Source of the DNA: Lachnospiraceae bacterium
GTDB taxonomy: Bacteria; Bacillota; Clostridia; Lachnospirales; Lachnospiraceae
DNA length: 30,120 nucleotides
Assembly (NCBI GenBank): GCA_004557975.1
Contig: SFEV01000042.1
Coordinates: 1-30,120 of the forward strand
Reading direction: 5' to 3'
The notes below the pieces were generated by a model, which was not told where the DNA came from, did no database searches, and worked only from the letters and a program-made list of their open reading frames with translations. Made by a program: the position numbers and the translations under genes. This document shows positions 23,081 to 30,120 of the stretch, one piece after another. The first letter of the stretch is position 1, and every line of letters begins with the position of its first letter.

Positions 23081-24554
23081 GGCCTGTAAGCAGCGTGATA
23101 CGCATATCCGTAATCTCCGATCCCGTCAGAACACCGCGATGTCGTTTCTCCTCAAGATGAGTCAGAATCAGCCTCTGCCAGTTGCGGTCCAGCACATCCT
23201 CACTGCACACGGTAAAGAACTGCATGCCGCTTCCACGCTCTCCCGGCTCCAGCAGAAGATGTGTCTCCGCATAGTGCCGCAGCGGTTCAAAATGACCGAC
23301 TCCCTCCACCGCGCTGCGGATTGTCTCTTTATATACAATATTTCCCGTGCCGAACGCAATCAGGAATCCAAAACGCTCTTTGACAATATTTTTCAGAACC
23401 TCTGTCTGTACCTCTCCCATCAGCTGGGCGTGGATTTCCCCGTGCTGTTCATCCCACACAATATGGAGCTGAGGTTCCTCCTCCTCCAGCATACGGAGTT
23501 TTATAAACGCCTGATGGACATCCATATCCGACGGAAGCTCAATGCGATAGGACAGAACCGGCTCCAGGACCGGAAGCTCAGCCTCCGTCTCGCAGCCAAG
23601 CCCTTCCCCCGCAAACGTATGCTCCAGACCTGTCACTGCACAGATTTCACCCGCTGCAGCCTCCTGCACCGTCCGGAATCCGGAGCCGGAATATATCCTG
23701 ATCTGATTCACCTTTTCTTCCCAGATTTCCTGGCCGTCCGCATCACTCCGGCGATTTGTCAGCAGCTCCCTGACCTTCAGGGAACCTCCCGTAATCTTCA
23801 GGTGAGTCAGACGGCTGCCCTGCTGGTCACGCGTGATTTTGTAGACACGGGCACCAAAGGTATCCGGATACTGCTTCTGTACACTGTATGCACAGACACC
23901 GTCCAGCAGCTCCTGTACCCCCTGTATCTTCAGTGCAGAACCGAAATAACACGGGAATACCTTCCGCTCCAGAATCAGCCTCCTGATCTCCTTTGCATCG
24001 ATCTCTCCGCTCTCGAGATACTGCTCCAGAACCTTCTCGTCGCACATCGCCAGATTCTCCAGAAAGCTTTCATCCTGCATATCACCGTCAAAGGCCAGGC
24101 AGCGCCCGTCCAGACGCTCTGTTATCTCCTTGAGCAGCGCATCCCGGTCCGTCCCCGGCTGATCCATCTTGTTGACAAACAGAAAGACCGGGATCTGATA
24201 CCGGTCCAGCAGCCTCCACAGAGTCTCCACGTGACCCTGCACACCGTCGGCTCCGCTGATAAGCAGCACCGCATAGTCGAGCACCTGGAGTGTCCGCTCC
24301 ATCTCTGCCGAAAAATCCACGTGGCCCGGTGTATCCAGCAGCGTCACCTGCACATCTCCCAGCATAAGCTCCGCCTGTTTTGAAAAAATCGTAATGCCCC
24401 GGGACCGTTCCAGCTCAAAATTGTCCAGAAAAGCATCCTGGTGATCCACTCTGCCAGGCTTCCTGATACTGCCGGACAGATACAGGATCGCCTCCGCCAG
24501 AGTCGTCTTTCCCGCATCCACATGGGCGAGAATTCCAATATCAAGTTTTTTCAT
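22887..24554 (-). CDS. N-terminal part of a TetM/EF-G-like ribosomal GTPase (gene frameshifted near 23010)
   Basis: Begins at the ATG at 24554 (GGAGG five bases upstream). The translation-factor GTPase signature is complete: AHVDAGKTT (10-18), DTPGH (74-78), NKMD (128-131), GSALK, followed by domains II-III and domain IV up to GRAHQKHTEGGDFRQATYRAVR. After that Arg (23020-23022) only 19 bases precede the GTG of VLLEP, while the TetM spacing (recalled) needs 24. A net five-base loss thus explains the frameshift, and the frame runs on into about 45 unrelated, Arg-rich residues. It resembles tetracycline-resistance ribosomal-protection proteins, but belongs to a chromosomal clostridial group and should not be taken as a resistance gene. 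It starts 31 bases after the AAA ATPase stop. Confidence 0.85.
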   Translation of the reverse strand: MKKLDIGILAHVDAGKTTLAEAILYLSGSIRKPGRVDHQDAFLDNFELERSRGITIFSKQAELMLGDVQVTLLDTPGHVDFSAEMERTLQVLDYAVLLISGADGVQGHVETLWRLLDRYQIPVFLFVNKMDQPGTDRDALLKEITERLDGRCLAFDGDMQDESFLENLAMCDEKVLEQYLESGEIDAKEIRRLILERKVFPCYFGSALKIQGVQELLDGVCAYSVQKQYPDTFGARVYKITRDQQGSRLTHLKITGGSLKVRELLTNRRSDADGQEIWEEKVNQIRIYSGSGFRTVQEAAAGEICAVTGLEHTFAGEGLGCETEAELPVLEPVLSYRIELPSDMDVHQAFIKLRMLEEEEPQLHIVWDEQHGEIHAQLMGEVQTEVLKNIVKERFGFLIAFGTGNIVYKETIRSAVEGVGHFEPLRHYAETHLLLEPGERGSGMQFFTVCSEDVLDRNWQRLILTHLEEKRHRGVLTGSEITDMRITLLTGRAHQKHTEGGDFRQATYRAVRGRERRRSAAGAGLCVPDGDSGRDGRKSAYRYSENERFFRPSRD

Positions 24555-24584
24555 TTCTTCCTCCAAAGTACGATTCGCAATCTG

Positions 24585-25898
24585 TCATTCCAGAAGGAAA
24601 TCCAACGCTCTGATAATTTTAATTCCATCCTGTGTCTGGGAAAGATTACACTCCAGGGCAATGACTATTTTTTCGTAACTATCCCGGATTTTACGCAGAG
24701 GCGCAAGCTCTCGCTCTCTTGTTTCCGGAGCGTTCATTGATTCTGTAACCTGGATATATTTTTTCTCGTCTGCTTTAGTGGCAATAAAGTCAACTTCCTG
24801 GTTATCAACTTTGCCGATGGCTACATCATAACCACGGCGCAGCAGTTCAAAGTAGATGATATTCTCCAGAATATGTCCGCTGTCACCGTCACGATAACCC
24901 AGCAGGTAATTTCTCAGACCAATGTCCACAATATAATATTTGCCCAGCGTGCGCAGATACTCCTTACCTTTTATGTCAAAGCGCCTGATTTCATAGAAGA
25001 TATAGGCTTCTGTCAGAGCTTCGATATACGCCTGAATTGTCTGTACTGCAGGCTTTGTCTTACGGGTTCCATTCTCCAAAAGGCCCTCACTGACCAGGGT
25101 GTTTCCAATGGAGGTGGCAGAAGTGTTATTACCAATATTGTCCGCCAAAAACAAGATGATTTTTCTCAGCAGCACAGGGTCTGTGATATTTCGCCGACCT
25201 TTTCTCTTTTCCCGTTCCAGGATGTCATTAATAACGGCAGCGGAATAGACACCATCTAAAGCGGCTGTCACCCGGTCAATTTCCAAACCCACATCTGCCA
25301 GCATGGGCATACCGCCAAATCTGGCATAGGCGTCAAAAAGTTCTTTTACATCATAAATTTCACCCTCTGTATCTGTGATTCGCTTTCTTACACCGCCTGC
25401 AGGTGACTTCCGTTCCGTCAGGGTATAGTCATGGAATTCCAGAAATTCTTTAAAAGATAGTGGCAGCACATTGATTTCCACATATCGTCCGGACAGGTAA
25501 GTGGAAAGTTCAGAAGAAAGCAGATAGGCATTGGAACCCGTGATATATATATCGCAGTCAAAGTCTACCCTGAAAGAGTTGACCGCATTTTCCCAGCCAC
25601 GTACCTTCTGCACCTCATCAAAAAAAAGGTATGTTCGTTTATCAGGACAAATGCGCGCTTTGACATACTCATAAAATCCTCTTGCATCCATATCCGGAAT
25701 ACTCATAGACTCAAAGTTCATTTCGATAATTTGGTCGTCCGTTATTCCGGTATCCCGCAAATGCTCCGCCATCAGCTTCATCAAGCTGGATTTTCCACAG
25801 CGCCGGATACCGGTCATGACCTTGATCATTTCGGTATCCTGGAATGAGATAATCCGATTCAGATAGAGATCACGTTTTCGCAGCGTTGTTTTTTGCAT
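24585..25898 (-). CDS. AAA ATPase with C-terminal DUF4143 domain
   Basis: 437 residues. The AAA_14-type ATPase has the P-loop GIRRCGKSS (30-38), Walker B TYLFFDEVQK and sensor ITGSNAYLLSSELSTYLSGR. The C-terminal DUF4143 region shows ENIIYFELLRRGYDVAIG then EVDFIATKADEKKYIQVT, the arrangement of a PD-(D/E)XK-like fold. Function of the family is poorly known; members are abundant in gut anaerobes, often as accessory genes. It has its own promoter with an inverted repeat over it and lies next to remnants of a mobile element. Its AT-richer codons (ATA, ATT, TTT) differ from those of the GTPase gene just downstream, suggesting later arrival. The ribosome binding site is AAAGGTGG. Confidence 0.88.
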   Translation of the reverse strand: MQKTTLRKRDLYLNRIISFQDTEMIKVMTGIRRCGKSSLMKLMAEHLRDTGITDDQIIEMNFESMSIPDMDARGFYEYVKARICPDKRTYLFFDEVQKVRGWENAVNSFRVDFDCDIYITGSNAYLLSSELSTYLSGRYVEINVLPLSFKEFLEFHDYTLTERKSPAGGVRKRITDTEGEIYDVKELFDAYARFGGMPMLADVGLEIDRVTAALDGVYSAAVINDILEREKRKGRRNITDPVLLRKIILFLADNIGNNTSATSIGNTLVSEGLLENGTRKTKPAVQTIQAYIEALTEAYIFYEIRRFDIKGKEYLRTLGKYYIVDIGLRNYLLGYRDGDSGHILENIIYFELLRRGYDVAIGKVDNQEVDFIATKADEKKYIQVTESMNAPETRERELAPLRKIRDSYEKIVIALECNLSQTQDGIKIIRALDFLLE

Positions 25899-25924
25899 AA
25901 AGAAAGCACCACCTTTCGCTTAAA

Positions 25925-26000
25925 ATCATATCACAAACTCCGTCTGAAATCAAGTTTGTGAAATTGATACTATAAACTTTGTTTTTCAGAAAGTTTGTAA
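25925..26000 (-). promoter_or_regulatory. promoter and operator-like repeats of the AAA ATPase gene
   Basis: -35 TTGATT (25948-25953) and -10 TATGAT (25925-25930) on the minus strand, 17-base spacer. TCACAAACT (25953-25961 read leftward) and AGTTTGTGA (25931-25939) form a perfect 9-bp inverted repeat covering the spacer and the edge of the -35. A further near-identical half-site, TTACAAACT, occurs at 25992-26000. This is the expected layout of a repressor-controlled promoter; the repressor is not identified. Confidence 0.65.
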
Positions 26001-26048
26001 CATATTGCAGACACCTGTCGAAATGTGTAATTACATAGTAGGAGACAA

Positions 26049-26080
26049 AAGCCGTTTACTCTTCTCAGAATAAACGGCTT
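26049..26080 (-). terminator. hairpin after the mobile-element remnant
   Basis: AAGCCGTTTA (26049-26058) pairs with TAAACGGCTT (26071-26080); read leftward the stem is followed by TTGTCTCC, and the last stem bases give a TTTT. It would stop leftward transcription from the VirD4-like remnant before the ATPase promoter. Confidence 0.6.
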
Positions 26081-26118
26081 CCTGCATCCTTATTGAAATA
26101 TAAAATACAAGATAATTA

Positions 26119-26247
26119 TCAACAGGCATTACCCTTAATCCTCTGCTGCACCATGTTGGCCGCCTCATCTATCAGGCAACGCACATGGACCGGCAGTCTG
26201 CCTCTATACATCAACTTCTGCAAACAATACTGCCTGATTCGCTGCAT
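26119..26247 (-). pseudogene. fragment of a VirD4/TraG-type conjugative coupling protein
   Basis: A 42-codon open stretch whose middle, GRLPVHVRCLIDEAANM, matches the Walker B region of VirD4/TraG coupling ATPases of clostridial conjugative elements (usual form LPVHVR..xDE.ANIGQ). The match is to a family of some 600 residues, so this is a scrap. It breaks off right after the match and ends in unrelated residues. No Walker A or flanking coding sequence is present. Recognition is from memory of the motif. Confidence 0.55.
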
Positions 26248-26260
26248 CACAATCCATTTC

Positions 26261-26458
26261 TTAGATAAATAAAAGTGGTTTTTTGTTTGATTTTTTCAAC
26301 CTATTTTTTATCATTTCCAGATAGATCTTATTGGCATTATTTTGAAATTCCTCAAGATTTATATTATCAAGAAGGGTTTCAACACCCCAACAATTCCAAG
26401 AAATGAAGATTTTAAGTAGATAAGAAGAATGCTTGCATAGTATATTGAAGACGTCATT
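26261..26458 (-). other. 65-codon open stretch of unknown origin in the AT-rich scar
   Basis: An open frame with no convincing start codon or ribosome binding site, ending at a TAA (26261-26263). The translation (for example GVETLLDNINLEEFQNN, then IYLEMIKNRLKKSNKKPL) has a coding-like charged composition, but I do not recognise it. It ends just upstream of the VirD4-like fragment, in a different frame. Probably part of the same decayed insertion. Confidence 0.3.
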
Positions 26459-26519
26459 TCAACCCAAATATATCTATATTCAATCAAATTTCAAATAGTA
26501 CCCGTGGGAAAATGAAATA

Positions 26520-26675
26520 ATGATCGCACCGGAATTAACTGAATATCTTTCTATTGGAAGAAACCGTTCCTACGATCTTCTGCATGATGGAAGTATTAAT
26601 ATCTTCCGCATCGGTTCTTCCTGTAAAGTCAACCGCAGAGCAGTCAATTATTATATACAAAAAAAGCCGGATTGA
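26520..26675 (+). CDS. small excisionase-like HTH protein
   Basis: 51 residues with the MerR/excisionase-type winged-helix pattern: LTEYLSIGRNRSYDLLHDGSI, then FRIGSSCKVNRRAVNYYI. Proteins of this type direct excision of Tn916-like integrative elements or act as small DNA-binding proteins. The ribosome binding site is weak (GGGAAAA) and no integrase follows, so it is probably a leftover. It runs opposite to all genes around it within 800 bases. Its stop codon lies inside the leftward terminator hairpin at 26667-26691. Confidence 0.6.
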   Translation: MIAPELTEYLSIGRNRSYDLLHDGSINIFRIGSSCKVNRRAVNYYIQKKPD

Positions 26676-26691
26676 TTTAGAATCAATCCGG
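26660..26691 (-). terminator. intrinsic terminator of the TRAP/DUF6282/aldolase operon
   Basis: CCGGATTGATT (26667-26677) and AATCAATCCGG (26681-26691) form an 11-bp perfect stem with a three-base loop. Read leftward it is followed by CTTTTTTTG, a clear U tract. It is the first terminator below the aldolase stop, 240 bases away. Confidence 0.8.
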
Positions 26692-26929
26692 AGAAATAAC
26701 CTTCTTTGATAAAAATTGCGTAATTTACTGATTTATAGCGATATATTTACTATATTTCAAATTTTTTAAAGAAAGGACATTTTCAAAGTAAAACATGGAA
26801 ACTACCATCCAACAAATGTATTTCTCAAATTCCAGTTAATCTTGGTTTATTAATAATTAAAAAAACATTAAGGGGCAGAACCTATGACTCAAACCAGAAT
26901 CAACAGAACTCCCCCCCCTATATTGTCCA
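26692..26929. other. AT-rich non-coding stretch with a C8 run
   Basis: No supported gene. It contains a 14-codon ATG frame at 26804 and another ATG at 26884 with AAGGGG upstream, whose frame runs into sequence antisense to the aldolase and is not trusted. A run of eight C (26911-26918) lies just beyond the aldolase stop. The stretch is probably the 3' untranslated region of the operon plus the edge of the decayed element. Confidence 0.4.
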
Positions 26930-27922
26930 CTACTTTAACTGTGATGCCACTTTACGAAGCAGTTCTTCCGACGGATTTTTTCTGTCCACTGCGGATACTT
27001 CAGCAATTAGCTTCAATAAGGATACTTTTTCTTCTGCTGCTATCTTCCGGAACACACCCAGGAAGTTTGAATGGCATCCTGAAAGACCTAACATCAAGTC
27101 TACCGGAGTTACTGCCACATGATAATTGTACGCATTCATTGCCGGTATCAGCTCATCATTCAGATAATTAAGCAGTTTATAAAGATCAACTTCTTCCAGA
27201 TAGCCCTGCTTTTTCAGAGTAGCTGCTGCCAGTTCTGTTGCGCAGTTACCTGCACTTCTTGCCATACCAAGCAATCCACAGTCAATCTCATCTGCACCGG
27301 CTGCCACTGCACAGATCGCATTGGCCTGTGAAAGACCAAGATTGCTGTGGCCATGGAAACCTACCGGTATCGTAACCTTTTCTTTCAATGCTTTTACATA
27401 ATCTTCTGCTTCCTGCGGATACATTGTTCCTGCAGAATCCATAATGGTAATTTTATCTACGCCGGCATCCTGAAGCATTTTTGCTTCGGCCGCAAGTTCT
27501 TCCGGTGTGGACACATATGCCTTCATCATAGAATAACGGCAAAGAAAACCTGCTTCCTTTACCATTTCCACGGCCTTAACTGCTCCGGCACCATCACTTG
27601 CATTTGCGCCTACGCGAAGAAATGCAATCCCTGCTTCCTTTGCTGCACGTATCTTATCTTTATCTGCACATTTTGCAAGCATAAACATACCAATATGTCC
27701 GTCCCGAAGGTACGGCTGAACCGCTTCCAGATACTCCTCATCCGACGGGCAGTTCGTCGCATTCAGCAGATCATAGGCACCCAGACCTTTACAGTTACCC
27801 ATTTCGATATCTTTAATGCCGGCATTTAAGAGACCTGAAATAATACTTTTTGTCAGTTCAATAGAAAAACCATGTCCTACAACATTTCCTCCGTCACGGA
27901 GTGTATTATCAAATAAATTCAT
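26930..27922 (-). CDS. DRE-TIM metallolyase: HMGL/4-hydroxy-2-oxovalerate aldolase-like protein
   Basis: 330 residues, close to the length of DmpG-type aldolases. It opens with FDNTLRDGGNV (the DRE-TIM signature with the metal-binding Asp) and has the second metal motif GFHGHSNLGLSQAN (about 191-204), with a C-terminal helical part as in DmpG. Family enzymes cleave or form C-C bonds next to a 2-oxo acid, for example 4-hydroxy-2-oxovalerate to pyruvate and acetaldehyde. No partner aldehyde dehydrogenase (DmpF) lies downstream, so the substrate may differ. The ribosome binding site is GGAGGG; it follows the DUF6282 gene by 21 bases, in one operon with the TRAP permease. Confidence 0.88.
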   Translation of the reverse strand: MNLFDNTLRDGGNVVGHGFSIELTKSIISGLLNAGIKDIEMGNCKGLGAYDLLNATNCPSDEEYLEAVQPYLRDGHIGMFMLAKCADKDKIRAAKEAGIAFLRVGANASDGAGAVKAVEMVKEAGFLCRYSMMKAYVSTPEELAAEAKMLQDAGVDKITIMDSAGTMYPQEAEDYVKALKEKVTIPVGFHGHSNLGLSQANAICAVAAGADEIDCGLLGMARSAGNCATELAAATLKKQGYLEEVDLYKLLNYLNDELIPAMNAYNYHVAVTPVDLMLGLSGCHSNFLGVFRKIAAEEKVSLLKLIAEVSAVDRKNPSEELLRKVASQLK

Positions 27923-27943
27923 TGTTACCCTCCAGTAATAATT

Positions 27944-28816
27944 CTATCCTTCAATCAGATAAGCAGGAACCTCCCGCATCATAATCCCTATTTCCTCATC
28001 CGAAAAACCACCGTCCGATAACCGTTTCGCATAATCAGCCAAACCGATATCCGGATAATCTCCGGCCATTTTTCCCAGATCCGTAGTAATAAAGCAATGA
28101 TCCACACCAATTTCCCGTATTTCCCTGAATACCTGTTCCCATGGTACTGCTCCCTCTGCTGGTGAGGTATAGGAATGTTCAATATAAGCACCCATTTCAG
28201 CCAGTGCTTTCTGTTCTTCTACACTGTAATGTGTAAATTCCCAATCAGCATGAGTAATAATCAATTTCTTAAATCCTATTCTCTCTGCTTCCTTTGCCAG
28301 AGCGAAAGTCTCTTCATGGGAAATATGACCGGTACCAACTGCTATTTTGTACTCTTTGGCAAGTGCCAGGATAATCTTCATTGCTTCCAGGAGTTCACCA
28401 TTCGCATCCACCAGCGGAACTGCCGGCACCTCAATCTGATTGTCCAGAAACTTTTTCTGCATTCCGATGTACTGCGGCAGATTTTTCAGATAATAATCTC
28501 TCTGTCCCGGTGAATCAAAGGTTGGGCACCAGATGATCCTTGCCCCCATACGTGCAGCGGTCTCCACTGCCATTGGATTTGTTCCGCCTACTGCGGAGTT
28601 TAATACCAGCGTTCCAACCGCATTGCATTTCGAATAATTATCACGCACGGCAGCAGCCTGCAGACAGGTCTGTGCATAATGAGATTTGATTGCAAATCCT
28701 TTCATGCCGCAGTCCACTGCTCTTTTTGCCATCTCAAGTGCAGTCACTTTTCGTGGCAGCACATCCGGACCACAATGAATATGAAGGTCATATGCTCCCT
28801 GTAAATAGTCTTTCAT
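27944..28816 (-). CDS. DUF6282 family amidohydrolase-like protein
   Basis: 290 residues with an amidohydrolase/PHP-like metal set: YDLHIHCGPD near the N-terminus, KSHY, TGHISHEE, ITHADWEFTHYS and TTDLGK. The opening and the LVLNSAVGGTNPMAVETAARMGA segment are characteristic of DUF6282. No member's reaction is known to me; hydrolysis of a cyclic amide, lactone or ester is the usual guess for the fold. AGGAGG lies seven bases before the ATG. Position between a dicarboxylate-type importer and a 2-oxo-acid aldolase suggests that it opens the imported compound before aldol cleavage (inference). Confidence 0.85.
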   Translation of the reverse strand: MKDYLQGAYDLHIHCGPDVLPRKVTALEMAKRAVDCGMKGFAIKSHYAQTCLQAAAVRDNYSKCNAVGTLVLNSAVGGTNPMAVETAARMGARIIWCPTFDSPGQRDYYLKNLPQYIGMQKKFLDNQIEVPAVPLVDANGELLEAMKIILALAKEYKIAVGTGHISHEETFALAKEAERIGFKKLIITHADWEFTHYSVEEQKALAEMGAYIEHSYTSPAEGAVPWEQVFREIREIGVDHCFITTDLGKMAGDYPDIGLADYAKRLSDGGFSDEEIGIMMREVPAYLIEG

Positions 28817-28850
28817 GTATTAGCCTCCTGAAAATAGTACCATTTCCCAA

Positions 28851-30120
28851 CTAAGCAACCAGTCCCGGAAGGAATGTAATAATCGGTGGAAAAACAATAC
28901 AAAGAATCAACGCAATAAACGTAGCGATCAGGAACGGAAGTACTCCGACTACAACATCGCCAAAGGGCTGTTTTGTCAAACCTACTACCGTAAACAGATT
29001 CGCTCCAAACGGCGGAGTAACAAATCCTACAATCAGTGTGATACAGAAAACCACACCAAGCTGGATCTCATTAATGCCCATCGCAAGACCAATCGGTGCA
29101 AGCACCGGAGCAAGCATAACAACACTTGCAAGACCTTCCATCAGACAGCCAATAAACATCAGAATACCTACCAGCAAGATCCAATAGAGAACAATATTTC
29201 CGTCCAAGAGCGGAACTACATAGTTTGCAATCTTTGTTGGAATCTGTGTAGTAGAAAGGATCCAGCAAAATACTGCTGCACTGCCGATCAAGAAACAGAT
29301 CATTGCTGATGTAATAATCGTCTTCTTTAAGGACTCTACAAAAGTCTTTACGCTCAGCTTCTTATAAATAAGTGCAAGGATCAGACTGTATATAACACCA
29401 GCAGTAGCAGATTCTGTAGGCGTGAAGATACCTCCATAAATTCCTCCAAGAATCAGAATGGGCAAAAAAAGTGTGGGCAATGCTTTCCATGTAACTCTCA
29501 GTATTTCTTTAAAAGATGCTTTATTCGTATTAACGATAAGCGGCATTTTTTTAGTAACAAGTATATTTGCAACACAAAGACATAATGCGATCAAAAGTCC
29601 CGGCAGGACACCACCCATAAACATTTTGGTAATAGAAACGTTCATTGTTGTTGCATAAACGATCATAATAATGCTCGGTGGGATAATCGGCCCCAACGCA
29701 CCAGCCATAGCAGTCAACCCTGCTGCTGTTTTCTTCTCATAACCATTCTCAATCATTGCAGGAATCAGAATCGATCCAATTGCTGCTACTGTAGCCGGAC
29801 CGGATCCTGACAGTGCCGCAAAAATGGTACAGCATATGATGGTCACAATCCCCATTGCTCCACGAAATCTTCCGAACATCGCATATACCCAGTCAATCAA
29901 TCGTTTGGAAAGACCGCACTGCTCCATGATATACCCCATCAGGGTGAAGAGCGGAATTGCAAGCAATGACGTAGAATCCAGACCAAGAGCAATTTTCTGT
30001 GCTACAACTATCAATGGTTTTAAACTGGTAATCTGCAGGAACATGGTGCTGGATAAAAGAATAGAAAATCCTATCGGCAGACCAACAAAAATAAATCCTA
30101 AAAGAAGAATAAATAATAAA
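28851..30120 (-). CDS. TRAP transporter large permease (DctM), 5' end outside the window
   Basis: The frame is open to the window edge: upstream of the internal ATG at 30044 it continues as membrane-like residues (FVGLPIGFSILLSS), so the true start lies just past 30120 and only a few residues are missing. About 423 residues are visible with many membrane helices and DctM landmarks: SGSGPATVAAIGSILIPAM, GALGPIIPPSIIMIVYA, FTPTESATAGVIYSL, FVTPPFGANLFTV. TRAP systems import organic acids using Na+ or H+ gradients with a periplasmic-type binding protein (DctP) and a small permease (DctQ), which should lie just outside the window. The DUF6282 gene follows 34 bases downstream. Confidence 0.93.
   Translation of the reverse strand, partial: LLFILLLGFIFVGLPIGFSILLSSTMFLQITSLKPLIVVAQKIALGLDSTSLLAIPLFTLMGYIMEQCGLSKRLIDWVYAMFGRFRGAMGIVTIICCTIFAALSGSGPATVAAIGSILIPAMIENGYEKKTAAGLTAMAGALGPIIPPSIIMIVYATTMNVSITKMFMGGVLPGLLIALCLCVANILVTKKMPLIVNTNKASFKEILRVTWKALPTLFLPILILGGIYGGIFTPTESATAGVIYSLILALIYKKLSVKTFVESLKKTIITSAMICFLIGSAAVFCWILSTTQIPTKIANYVVPLLDGNIVLYWILLVGILMFIGCLMEGLASVVMLAPVLAPIGLAMGINEIQLGVVFCITLIVGFVTPPFGANLFTVVGLTKQPFGDVVVGVLPFLIATFIALILCIVFPPIITFLPGLVA

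Noticed and set aside
23064..24383. 439-codon plus-strand open frame
   Set aside because: Antisense to the GTPase gene, whose translation-factor motifs are complete; the composition is that of a shadow frame.
22887..24554. Tetracycline resistance gene
   Set aside because: The GTPase resembles TetM/TetO, but its long C-terminal extension and NYN domain and its frameshift place it in a separate chromosomal group; resistance is not supported.
26884..27171. 95-codon plus-strand frame starting near the C8 run
   Set aside because: A fair ribosome binding site precedes it, but most of the frame is antisense to the aldolase and no family is recognised.

Overview
The window looks like chromosome from a Gram-positive anaerobe of the class Clostridia, most likely family Lachnospiraceae. 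This is inferred from protein flavour (a CotS-type spore-coat protein, a BmrCD-type ABC exporter pair, paired half-size ChrA proteins, a TetM-like GTPase carrying a NYN domain, a TRAP operon), strong AGGAGG-type ribosome binding sites, sigma-A promoters and short intergenic gaps. No rRNA, tRNA, CRISPR array or intact insertion sequence was seen. Genus cannot be fixed from the sequence alone.

Layout. (1) 1-1200: the first codons of a leftward gene leaving the window, then a CotS-like protein whose kinase metal ligands are lost. (2) 1274-5143: two half-size ABC exporter genes (heterodimer, BmrCD type) preceded by a long leader with a consensus promoter, a 34-codon ORF and two tandem intrinsic terminators. 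This is the layout of a translation-sensing attenuator and is the best candidate for an undescribed regulatory system here. (3) 5167-6344: two overlapping ChrA half-genes. (4) 6391-9600: polyphosphate kinase followed by a CorA gene broken by one in-frame TAG; the promoter carries PhoP-box-like repeats. (5) 9600-12902: a secreted VWA/Big2 protein, a GNAT acetyltransferase and an orphan larB, probably one operon. (6) 12934-15909: inositol-monophosphatase family gene with a perfect consensus promoter, a DapF-like epimerase lacking both canonical catalytic cysteines, and a divergent AraC regulator. (7) 15930-19856: Dus family enzyme, FGGY sugar kinase and M20 amidohydrolase, all leftward. (8) 20080-21759: membrane diguanylate cyclase. 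(9) 21824-24554: a TetM/EF-G-like GTPase fused to a YacP/Rae1-like NYN nuclease domain, interrupted by a frameshift. (10) 24585-26930: an AAA ATPase/DUF4143 gene with an operator-like repeat on its promoter, then an AT-rich scar holding fragments of a conjugative element (VirD4/TraG piece, excisionase-like gene). (11) 26930-30120: a leftward operon of TRAP large permease (5' end just outside the window), DUF6282 amidohydrolase-like protein and a DmpG/HMGL-type aldolase, probably an uptake-and-degradation pathway for an unknown acid.

Themes. Two genes (corA, GTPase-NYN) are each broken by a single lesion, so either real decay or assembly error must be considered. Two systems bear on the ribosome: the exporter leader may sense translation stress, and the GTPase-NYN fusion would bring an mRNA nuclease to the ribosomal A site if intact. 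These functional links are inference; motifs and positions are read from the sequence.
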